A stretch of DNA of 31,626 nucleotides from a virus: the IMG/VR virus record IMGVR_UViG_3300034102_000739, positions 1 to 31,626 of that record. One strand, written 5' to 3'. Below are positions 23,044-30,272 of this stretch, piece after piece. The notes under the pieces were generated by a model that was not told where the DNA came from, did not search any database, and saw only the letters and a program-made list of their open reading frames with translations. Each line of letters begins with the position of its first letter. Position 1 is the stretch's first letter. The position numbers and the translations under genes are program-made.

Positions 23044-23794
23044 GTTTGCGCTCAATGTCATCTTCATCACAGGCTATTCCGTATTGTATTTCTACTATTT
23101 TACAGGGTGTATCGTAGGGATTACTTAGTTTATGCCAGTGTTCTACCGGAATAATACACCCATCATGCGTTGATAATTCCTGGAATCCTTTGTTATTATC
23201 TGTTTCAGTTGCTACAACACAGCGGCCTTCTGTTACATGCCAATGTTCTGCACGATCAAAGTGTCGTTGCATGCTTAGGCTTTTACCTGATTCTATAGTA
23301 AGTTCTTTGACTTTAGTGCCAGATACTTCATGTAGGACACGATAATATCCCCAAGGACGAATAGTTTTAGGAGCTTTCCATTCTTCTAAGATCCAACTGC
23401 TTGAATTCTTTTTATTCTCTCCACCTACTCCAAACGCAAACTCTACATCTTTAACCTCCATCTCTGGAATGTTATTTTCTGTGCGATCTCCACCATTGGC
23501 GAATATGATCTGGCTGTTGGGATATAGATCTTTGACATTGTGTATGGCTTCTAATGCTGTATCATCATCATCGTTAAACAAGATGACTCCGTCGACAAAC
23601 TTAAGATTTTCAATGATAGCCACACGTTCTGTACCAGGCATAAAAGCACGACCTTTTTTGCGGGCAAGCCAGGCATCGCTGTTGACTCCCACTATTAGAA
23701 CATTACCAAGTTGGCGGGCAGCAGTGAGGTATGCTATGTGTCCAGAGTGCGGTGGATCAAATCCCCCTGTACATAATACGACTCTATTGATCAC
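23039..23794 (-). CDS. Cytidylyltransferase-cupin fusion protein
   Basis: A 251-residue protein with two domains. Residues 1-137 are a HIGH-type nucleotidyltransferase (GGFDPPHSGH at 10-19, VGVNSDAW, GTERVAIIENLKFVD, ANGGDRTENNIPE) like the HldE C-domain and glycerol-phosphate cytidylyltransferases. Residues 146-245 are a ManC-type cupin (RPWGYYRVL, QRHFDRAEHWHVTEG, VEHWHKLSNP). The start is GTG overlapping the methyltransferase stop (GTGA), with no nearby ATG. The joined activities suggest that a sugar phosphate is isomerised or bound and then activated as an ADP- or CDP-sugar. That substrate is not determined. Confidence 0.87.
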   Translation of the reverse strand: MINRVVLCTGGFDPPHSGHIAYLTAARQLGNVLIVGVNSDAWLARKKGRAFMPGTERVAIIENLKFVDGVILFNDDDDTALEAIHNVKDLYPNSQIIFANGGDRTENNIPEMEVKDVEFAFGVGGENKKNSSSWILEEWKAPKTIRPWGYYRVLHEVSGTKVKELTIESGKSLSMQRHFDRAEHWHVTEGRCVVATETDNNKGFQELSTHDGCIIPVEHWHKLSNPYDTPCKIVEIQYGIACDEDDIERKQ

Positions 23795-24705
23795 TTTACG
23801 AATCTTTCCTTAGGAGGTCGCGTTATACCAACAGGTTTAAGAAGTTGGGTCTCTCTAGACACTGCTCCTGCTTGTTTAAGTTTAGATTCTTTAGCATCGA
23901 CATTTTTATTAAAAATACCATTAACCACTGGCTCACCGGCTTCTTCTGGGATCACTGTTTTCTGTGGGATCCAATCAATATAATAGTTTTCTTTATCCAA
24001 CCAGGGCATAATAACTTCTTCTTGCTTTAAGAAACCATTTTTAGTAATACTTTGTACTACACTAGGGTGTAATAAATTTTTATCCGCAAGGTCAAACCAG
24101 GAGGTAGTTTTAGGATCCATTGGCTCAACATTACTCTTATATACTGCTATCTGTATCCATGGATCATTAAACTGTTTTAATAGATACGCATCTCGGCAAT
24201 CGAACCCATTAACAGCTAGCATGTACATTAAACTAGTAGGAGTATAATTATAATAACAATTATTGTAGGTTCTGCTGTAATATCTATTATTTTCTACTCC
24301 GTTATTTTGTGGAACATGCAATACCAACATACCGTTGACTGTCATCTGCTCATTCCAAAAACGTAAAGTTTCTAATGGATTATGACTATATTGTAAACTA
24401 TCGTGGCTCCACATGAGATCAATACTAACTGGTAATATTTGTTTTTCAGTAAAATCTCTATTAATCTTATTAATATTTTCAAGATCCGGTACTTGACTTA
24501 ATTTATTTGCATCTCGATCAACAGCGAAACAATTATAATTATACGGCTCTGGAATATCATCTTTACTTTCTAACATTGCCCACCATGTGATATCACCACC
24601 AGAACCACAGCCCATATCGCAGATAGTACGCAGACTTTCTAGGAAAGTATCGTACCCATTGATAAGATTTAATGTTTTTTGATTGTGGTTAGCCAATTGA
24701 TGCAT
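23791..24705 (-). CDS. Class I SAM-dependent methyltransferase
   Basis: A 304-residue methyltransferase with motif I TICDMGCGSGGD at about residues 27-38, an acidic motif II (CFAVDRDANKL) and DLMWSHDSLQY, typical of Methyltransf_23/25 types, then a variable C-terminal extension. It overlaps uvsY at its start (17 bases) and the nucleotidyltransferase-cupin at its end, so it belongs to the same transcription unit. The substrate is unknown; a sugar or lipid-linked glycan is suggested by the downstream partner. The start lies only just after GGAGG, so translation probably depends on coupling to uvsY. Confidence 0.85.
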   Translation of the reverse strand: MHQLANHNQKTLNLINGYDTFLESLRTICDMGCGSGGDITWWAMLESKDDIPEPYNYNCFAVDRDANKLSQVPDLENINKINRDFTEKQILPVSIDLMWSHDSLQYSHNPLETLRFWNEQMTVNGMLVLHVPQNNGVENNRYYSRTYNNCYYNYTPTSLMYMLAVNGFDCRDAYLLKQFNDPWIQIAVYKSNVEPMDPKTTSWFDLADKNLLHPSVVQSITKNGFLKQEEVIMPWLDKENYYIDWIPQKTVIPEEAGEPVVNGIFNKNVDAKESKLKQAGAVSRETQLLKPVGITRPPKERFVK

Positions 24706-25144
24706 CCTCCATGCCTGCTGTTCTTAAACGTGTAACGTGCCCTAACATGAAATTCTTGCTTTCAAGTCCTTTCATGATACCTAACCATTTGTTGCGTAGC
24801 AGTGCTACTTCATTGATGATGGTTTCAAAGTCGATGACTTCGTCTTCACCATCTACATATTTTTCTACATCACGACTACTAAGTACCCGTTGATAGTTTT
24901 CTAGATATTTTTGAAAATGAGTTCTGCGAATCTTACGTAATTTTATATTGAGATAATTCAGCACTGCTTCAATCTCTTGTAGTTGATTAAAGCGTCGTTC
25001 TGTAATACCGGGCAGGCCAGCAAGATTCTTTTCTATGTTACCATAAACTCCAACTTCCTTTCGTGCGTCTTCTAATTCTACTTCATAATGTTGTATGAAG
25101 TCAGGAATTGAATTAAGACTAGCTACTACTCTTGAATACCACAT
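24689..25144 (-). CDS. uvsY: UvsY-like recombination mediator
   Basis: A 151-residue helical protein matching T4-type UvsY, which loads the UvsX recombinase on gp32-covered single-stranded DNA. The C-terminal half aligns with T4 UvsY by eye: VLSSRDVEKYVDGEDEV, then WLGIMKGLESKNFMLGHVTRLR, like the T4 'LDAIKSRGFAIKHIQDMR' tail. The N-terminus is longer than in T4. A GAGGA ribosome binding site precedes the ATG, which overlaps the upstream radical SAM gene by 19 bases. Nearby uvsX and gp32 make the assignment firm. Confidence 0.85.
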   Translation of the reverse strand: MWYSRVVASLNSIPDFIQHYEVELEDARKEVGVYGNIEKNLAGLPGITERRFNQLQEIEAVLNYLNIKLRKIRRTHFQKYLENYQRVLSSRDVEKYVDGEDEVIDFETIINEVALLRNKWLGIMKGLESKNFMLGHVTRLRTAGMEDASIG

Positions 25145-26418
25145 AAGTCCTCGTATTTAATTAACCAGGGAAATAGTTCTCGCCAATTGGTTTTTCTTCT
25201 TTTATCTAATTCATTTAGATATGTTAACAATTTTAATACTTCTTTTGAATTAAATCTACCAGCATTAACATTGTTTACTAATGCTTCAAAATGTTCTTTC
25301 ACTTGTGCACCTCTCCAACTTTGTGTCTCCATTAATGATAGTATACATTTAAACTCTTCTTGAAATTCTTTGGGGCCTAATATATCAGGTGCCATATAGC
25401 TAGGATAAAAAAGTTGAGCAAAATAGTGTTCTATCTTTCTATCTTTAGTCCATTCCTCTAATTTACATAATAATTCTGGTAATGTTTTAATAGTTAGCAC
25501 TGACGTAGTATTATTAATGTTTAATTTAATCCATTTCTCACTAATTAAATATTTGAAATTTTCTTCCCATTTTGTTAATTCAATACCATATCTAACAAAT
25601 TCTTGTTGGGGTCCCCAACAATCAATACTAGCAGTTATATCAAGACGTCCAAGTTTTTTGTTCATTATTAATTTTTTTATAATGTCAATGTAGTTTTTTA
25701 ATTTAGATTTTGATATCATTAAATTGGTTACTATGTTAAGTTCTAAATTAGGACAAGGGTAAGATTCAAATAATTCTAAAAATTTGTCAAATTGAGTTTG
25801 ATAAAAAGGTTCGCCACCTAGTAGTTGTAGTCTTTTTAATTTATAAGCGTTATTTTCCATCCACTGCCAAAATTTCTCTTGTATTTTATCAAAATTTTCT
25901 GGGTGTTTATATTTTGTTTCTAAAATTAATCCATGTTTTTCAAATCTACCAAATTTTTTCATTTCAGCGTGTATCCCTGAACTTAATTCTGGTATACAAT
26001 ATATACATTTCAAATTGCAGGTATTGTCTATATAAACTTCTAGTATCGTTGGATCAATTTCTGTTAGTGTAGGATCATTATCAAGTTCTTCTGGATACAA
26101 ATTAGGTATTGAATTATAAAAGTGCCTATCACTTTTGCCATTATTTTGTTCAAATTTTCCACAGTACTGTTTACAGGTAGTTTCTATTCGATGGTCTGGA
26201 TCTCCATCTGGCCATTGACCGTCTAACATTATTTCTCTTTGTTGTATTTTTTCCGGGGTGTTATGGAAGTTGAAAGTTTCTATGTCAAATGTATGATTGA
26301 CAACTCTATGACAACTTGATGTTAATCCTTGATGCAATACTATTTTACTAAATGACCATTTTGCTAGGCAACTAGTATCTGTTTTTATTGGAAAATATTT
26401 TTTCTCAGTCTGAAACAT
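25126..26418 (-). CDS. Twitch-domain radical SAM protein, copy 2
   Basis: This 430-residue protein is of the N-terminal-twitch radical SAM type seen in marine phages. An N-terminal region holds SCLAKW (Cys17) and LTSSCH (Cys36), followed by NTPEKIQQREIMLDG and CKQYC (82-86). The radical SAM motif is CNLKCIYC (Cys134, Cys138, Cys141), and the GGEP SAM-binding strand (LLGGEPFY) follows. It resembles the gene at 27752-29050 throughout but lacks that copy's CxxC pair before the core, having CKQYC instead. It starts at TAATG after the acidic 81-aa gene. The modification target is unknown; such enzymes often act on peptides or nucleotides. Confidence 0.85.
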   Translation of the reverse strand: MFQTEKKYFPIKTDTSCLAKWSFSKIVLHQGLTSSCHRVVNHTFDIETFNFHNTPEKIQQREIMLDGQWPDGDPDHRIETTCKQYCGKFEQNNGKSDRHFYNSIPNLYPEELDNDPTLTEIDPTILEVYIDNTCNLKCIYCIPELSSGIHAEMKKFGRFEKHGLILETKYKHPENFDKIQEKFWQWMENNAYKLKRLQLLGGEPFYQTQFDKFLELFESYPCPNLELNIVTNLMISKSKLKNYIDIIKKLIMNKKLGRLDITASIDCWGPQQEFVRYGIELTKWEENFKYLISEKWIKLNINNTTSVLTIKTLPELLCKLEEWTKDRKIEHYFAQLFYPSYMAPDILGPKEFQEEFKCILSLMETQSWRGAQVKEHFEALVNNVNAGRFNSKEVLKLLTYLNELDKRRKTNWRELFPWLIKYEDLCGIQE

Positions 26419-26663
26419 TAATAATCATCACCGTCATCTTCTTCATCGGCGATCGCCTGATCTTCTTCATCACCGAGATACTCTTTAACAGCACGACCTA
26501 GATAAGCATCAGTGCCGCCAAAGGTTTTAAGTTCACTTTCAGTGATATTATGATCAGCTGCAACACTGACAACATGATCAGCGGCAGCCTGTCGATCTTT
26601 AGGATTGATATACTCTTTACAAGTAAGCCAAACTTCACTAGCAATATCTAATTCAACGCTCAT
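26418..26663 (-). CDS. Small acidic protein between uvsX and radical SAM gene
   Basis: An 81-residue protein. Residues 1-60 look like a helical domain (ASEVWLTCKEYI, KDRQAAADHVVSVAADHN), and the last 20 residues are strongly acidic, with repeated Glu/Asp runs. It overlaps uvsX at its start (ATGA) and the radical SAM gene at its end, so it is co-translated with both. It resembles short proteins next to uvsX in T4-like marine phages. An acidic tail could interact with DNA-binding partners, but function is unknown. Confidence 0.8.
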   Translation of the reverse strand: MSVELDIASEVWLTCKEYINPKDRQAAADHVVSVAADHNITESELKTFGGTDAYLGRAVKEYLGDEEDQAIADEEDDGDDY

Positions 26664-27739
26664 TCTGCTATCTCCTCTTCTGTTTCTTCAACTACTTTCG
26701 ATTCAGTACTTAGCAAGTTAACATTAGATGATAATTCTTTCATTACTTTATCTAAGCAACCATCTTCATTGCGTTCCCACGCCTTGCGGAATTGTTTAAT
26801 AGTTGTTTTATCAACAAAGGTATAAACCAAACTGTTGCCTTCTTTCTTAAGCAAGTTCTTAGCTTCTAACATGTCTGTTAAACCGCTGTATGGACTCATA
26901 CCAGTTTCATATGGAATCTCTACTTGCACTGACTCAAACGGTTTAGCATAACGTGTTTTCATAATCTTACAAGCAGCACGGATACCGTTAACAGTTGTAG
27001 TCTTATTACCATCTGCGTCTGTTTTAAGTTTAAGTTTACGCATAGCTACAACAATCGAACTTGCGTAGATAAAGCCCTGACCACCTGAAATCTTGTCATC
27101 TGGGTCAAACATGTCTTGACTTGCGTATGTATGATTTGTACAAACTAATCCAAGATTTAATGTACCAAACATGTTCACGCAGTTACGAACAAGTGCTGTT
27201 AGTGCCTTAGGTTTACGACCCATGTCACCTTTCATTTCACCTGCTTCAAACTGGTTAACGTCCGTTGGAGTTAACATCATACCCAATGAATCTAATACGA
27301 ATAATACCTTTGGACGATCTTCTTCTGGAAGTGTGCGATATTCTTTAACAAAGTCACTGATAACCTTAGCCACATCATCGATCATAGCCATGTTAAGTTT
27401 TAGTAGTTTGTCTTCTGTAGTATCTACACCAAGTGCGTGTAACCATGCTTCATCAAGTGCGTTTTCTGTGTCAATCAAGATAACATAAATGCCCTGTTCT
27501 TGTGCATGTCGGACAATATTACCACTACAGATAAAACTTTTACCTGCACCCGACTCACCAGCAAATACTGTAACTTTACCCATTGGAATTCCTCTTTCAA
27601 AATTTCCAGATAGTAAGTAGTTTAATGTGTAGTTACCAGTGCTGATCCAATCAGTTGGATCGTTAAAGCCAATACCCAAGCCTTCGATGCTTTTGGTAAT
27701 TGACTTTCTAAATTTACTAATATCGAATGGTTTTGCCAT
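26660..27739 (-). CDS. uvsX: UvsX recombinase (RecA family)
   Basis: The 359-residue recombinase of the T4 replication and recombination system; it forms filaments on single-stranded DNA and drives strand exchange. Walker A is GESGAGKS (61-68), Walker B VLFVLDSLG (145-153), and the catalytic Glu region is IDTENALD (90-97). The C-terminus ends in an acidic EEIAE tail. An AAAGGA ribosome binding site precedes the start. It is shorter than T4 UvsX (391) but complete. Neighbouring gp32 and UvsY genes support the assignment. Confidence 0.96.
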   Translation of the reverse strand: MAKPFDISKFRKSITKSIEGLGIGFNDPTDWISTGNYTLNYLLSGNFERGIPMGKVTVFAGESGAGKSFICSGNIVRHAQEQGIYVILIDTENALDEAWLHALGVDTTEDKLLKLNMAMIDDVAKVISDFVKEYRTLPEEDRPKVLFVLDSLGMMLTPTDVNQFEAGEMKGDMGRKPKALTALVRNCVNMFGTLNLGLVCTNHTYASQDMFDPDDKISGGQGFIYASSIVVAMRKLKLKTDADGNKTTTVNGIRAACKIMKTRYAKPFESVQVEIPYETGMSPYSGLTDMLEAKNLLKKEGNSLVYTFVDKTTIKQFRKAWERNEDGCLDKVMKELSSNVNLLSTESKVVEETEEEIAE

Positions 27740-27751
27740 GACGTTTTTCCT

Positions 27752-29050
27752 TTAATTTAAAATCCAATCAGACATTTCAGAACTAAAAATGTCTTTAATA
27801 CTATGCTTGTGTCTTACTGCATATTCTTTATAAAATTGTTTTGCGCTTGTTCTTAATACATCTACATCAACGTTATTATATATTATACAGTCATCATTTA
27901 AGATTGTCACTATATTTTTAATTTGTTCGCTCAGACCAGGTGAGAGGTTACTACCTTGAGGATTTGAGCTCACCCAAAGATCTAATATTTGTCCATAATG
28001 TTTTTTTAAATTCGATGGTAATACCTGCGGCGCTTGAAAAATAGGATGTCGTAATCTGAACATATTCAATTTTATTCTAGTATCATATGTTTTATACCAA
28101 TTTAAAAAATCATTTAATCCGTCTAACGCCAGTAATCCCACGGTGCCTAATAATGTTATTTCTACATTAGATTCTAATAATAAGTGTAAATTACTTTCAA
28201 ATACCTGCCAATTTAGCCCAGTCCTGACAAATTCTGCACGATTTCCGATATTTTCTATACTTACATTAAATTCAATGCTCTTAAATTTTGAGCGATAATT
28301 TAATATCTTTTTAATGCGACCAGTGTCGCTTAAATTAGTAACTATAATTAGATTTAATTGAGAACAGTCTTGTTGACATATCGTATCTAAGAATTTCCAA
28401 AAATTTTGGCTGAATAACGGTTCACCGCCCAAACATCTAATATATTCAATATCTGACATATTAGTTATTACATAATCTGTGAATTTGGTTGATATAAAAT
28501 CATATTCTGATTCAGATAATTTATCTTTTTTTCCTAGCCGCTGGTAGGTATTTCTACTGTCTCCTACAATTCCTTTAAAAGGACCATTAATTTTTAAATC
28601 AGTTGCCCAACTTGAACTTGATCCTGCATCACAGTATGAACAAGTAAAGTTACATAAACTGTCAAACGCCACGTTGATATTCTTAGGTACTTGGTCGACC
28701 GATAGATCCAATGTAGTAAAGTCTCTATCGCCATAATTATCATAACTAGTTACGATACGTTCAGTGATAGCTTCGGCATTTTTTTCTTCAACTTGCCAAC
28801 AATTAGAACATCCTCCAGGCCTTTTACCTTCGAGCATTTGAGATCTTTGATCTATTTTTTCTTTGGTATTATTGATCGCGTGTATATTAGTCGCAACATT
28901 GTTAAGATCAATTTTATGTGGGGGCGGAAGATGACAACTACTGGTTGTTCCAGTTTCTAACCAAAAGTCTGCAGATAACCATTTAGCCGCACAGAACGTG
29001 GGACTAATTGGATCTAATCTTTCTATCTTGAATTTTTTATAATCGATCAT
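27752..29050 (-). CDS. Twitch-domain radical SAM protein, copy 1
   Basis: A 432-residue radical SAM protein with an N-terminal twitch region (FCAAKW with Cys20, TTSSCH with Cys39, NTKEKIDQRSQMLEG) and a CSNCW motif at 81-85. The radical SAM cluster motif is CNFTCSYC (Cys133, Cys137, Cys140) and a GGEP strand (CLGGEPLF) follows. It is a diverged paralogue of the 25126-26418 product; the two lie on either side of uvsX and the acidic gene. The start has no clear Shine-Dalgarno sequence and follows a stable hairpin by 9 bases. The family is known in phages, but I know of no defined reaction. Confidence 0.87.
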   Translation of the reverse strand: MIDYKKFKIERLDPISPTFCAAKWLSADFWLETGTTSSCHLPPPHKIDLNNVATNIHAINNTKEKIDQRSQMLEGKRPGGCSNCWQVEEKNAEAITERIVTSYDNYGDRDFTTLDLSVDQVPKNINVAFDSLCNFTCSYCDAGSSSSWATDLKINGPFKGIVGDSRNTYQRLGKKDKLSESEYDFISTKFTDYVITNMSDIEYIRCLGGEPLFSQNFWKFLDTICQQDCSQLNLIIVTNLSDTGRIKKILNYRSKFKSIEFNVSIENIGNRAEFVRTGLNWQVFESNLHLLLESNVEITLLGTVGLLALDGLNDFLNWYKTYDTRIKLNMFRLRHPIFQAPQVLPSNLKKHYGQILDLWVSSNPQGSNLSPGLSEQIKNIVTILNDDCIIYNNVDVDVLRTSAKQFYKEYAVRHKHSIKDIFSSEMSDWILN

Positions 29051-29059
29051 AAAGACAAC

Positions 29060-29083
29060 TAGGGCAGGATTAGTCCTGCCCTA
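29060..29083 (-). promoter_or_regulatory. Hairpin between gp32 and the radical SAM gene
   Basis: A 10-bp perfect stem (29060-29069 with 29074-29083) with a 4-base loop. It ends 9 bases before the radical SAM start codon and begins 16 bases after the gp32 stop. It may act as a gp32 3' end, or as a 5' hairpin for a transcript from the adjacent AATAAATA box. No T-run follows, so it is not a classic terminator. Confidence 0.55.
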
Positions 29084-29093
29084 TGTTCTCAAC

Positions 29094-29101
29094 TATTTAT
29101 T
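29094..29101 (-). promoter_or_regulatory. Possible T4-type late box AATAAATA
   Basis: A one-base variant of TATAAATA straddling the gp32 stop codon. A transcript would begin near 29088 with the hairpin at its 5' end, leading into the radical SAM gene. Confidence 0.4.
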
Positions 29102-30110
29102 AAGAAGTTTTTTGTCTATTACGAATCATCGCTAGGATGTCCTCAGCTCTGGCTGTACCACCTGCTGGAGGTGTTGCAACCGGTGCTGTAGGAGCCGCTG
29201 GTGCAGCCTCTGCGACCACTGGAGCGACCGCAGCTGGGGCTGATTCAAATTCCTCATCTGCTACCGCCGGTGTTGCTGTTTGTGCTACAGGTGTAGCTGA
29301 TTCAGCTGAGACGATCGTTACGCCTCTTGGTTTGTAATAGTTACCCCAACGTTCTGCGTCATATGCTTGACCATCTACTGAAGCTTCAAACATTTCTTTC
29401 ATAACTTTAAGTTCAACTTCGCTTGGTTTCTTAGGTAAGAAATCTTTCAAGTTGTATAAGCCATGAGTTTCAATTGCCGCGGCTTCTTCTGCTGTCAGTG
29501 CAGATTCTTTACGTGACCATTTACTAGTTGAGTAGTCTGCATAACCACCTTTTGATGTTTTAGTAACAGTAAAGTCTAAGCCACCTTGGTAGTCTGTTGG
29601 TAAGTTTTCTAACTCTGGATCAAGTAATGCTGATTTGATCAAGTTAAAAATCTGTGGACTAATGATAAATCTACGAATTGGATTTTCTGGTGTCTTATCG
29701 TCTGTGATAGGATTCTCACGCACAAAACCTTGGAACAAGTATGATCTTTTCTTCCAATACTTACGACCCATTTCTTCTAAACTTTGGTCCTTGAACCAAG
29801 TACGGACTTCTGCTAAGATTGGACATGCTTCTCCCCACATCTCAACGCATGGTACTTGAACTGTGACTGGTTTACTATCAGCTTGGCCTTTAACGCCAGC
29901 AAATGGTAGATTGATCATTGCTCGTTCTGCCCAAAAGAATGTGTTTTTTGTGTCTGCGTCTGGAAGGAATCTAATGCGAGCGTTTGTGCCTTCTTGGATG
30001 TTCCAGTGTGCGTAGATAGCGTTGTCGCCACCACCTTGTGAATTACCGCCTGTGCCACGGTTTTCTGATGCTTGTAACTTTGCACGGATTTCTGCTAATG
30101 ATGTTGCCAT
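29100..30110 (-). CDS. 32: gp32-like single-stranded DNA-binding protein
   Basis: A 336-residue homologue of T4 gp32, the single-stranded DNA-binding protein that coordinates replication, recombination and repair. An N-terminal self-association segment (SLAEIRAKLQASE) is followed by the OB-fold core (RIRFLPDAD, NTFFWAERAMINLPF, RRFIISPQIFNLI, LDFTVTKTSKGGYADY). A long Ala/Pro/Thr/Val linker follows, and a conserved C-terminal EDILAMIRNRQ replaces T4's Ser/Asp-rich acidic tail. The zinc site is reduced: Cys88 and Cys96 are present, but the 'CPVC' of T4 reads CPIL. AAGGAG precedes the start, and a promoter is at 30201-30173. Confidence 0.95.
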   Translation of the reverse strand: MATSLAEIRAKLQASENRGTGGNSQGGGDNAIYAHWNIQEGTNARIRFLPDADTKNTFFWAERAMINLPFAGVKGQADSKPVTVQVPCVEMWGEACPILAEVRTWFKDQSLEEMGRKYWKKRSYLFQGFVRENPITDDKTPENPIRRFIISPQIFNLIKSALLDPELENLPTDYQGGLDFTVTKTSKGGYADYSTSKWSRKESALTAEEAAAIETHGLYNLKDFLPKKPSEVELKVMKEMFEASVDGQAYDAERWGNYYKPRGVTIVSAESATPVAQTATPAVADEEFESAPAAVAPVVAEAAPAAPTAPVATPPAGGTARAEDILAMIRNRQKTS

Positions 30111-30172
30111 GATATTACTCCTTGTGTTTTAAGTTGGTCTTTAATATGCCTAAACGTACTATGCATTTATAT

Positions 30173-30201
30173 ATAATACGCTATTATTATTTATTCCGCA
30201 A
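30173..30201 (-). promoter_or_regulatory. Promoter upstream of gp32, TTGCGG-N17-TATTAT
   Basis: TTGCGG at 30201-30196 and TATTAT at 30178-30173 on the minus strand, 17 bases apart. An overlapping TATAAATG resembles the T4 late box, so the gene may be transcribed early and late. Leader about 57 bases. Confidence 0.6.
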
Positions 30202-30229
30202 CGGTTATTTTCAAATATTTTAACCAAAG

Positions 30230-30253
30230 CAAAAGGGCCGTTAAGCCCTTTTG
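30230..30253 (-). terminator. Terminator upstream of the gp32 unit
   Basis: A 9-bp perfect stem (30230-30238 with 30245-30253) closes a 6-base loop with a TTTT tract in the distal arm. It lies 19 bases after the stop of the gene at 30273 and separates it from the gp32 promoter. Confidence 0.7.
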
Positions 30254-30272
30254 ATGATTCTCTTATAATGTA

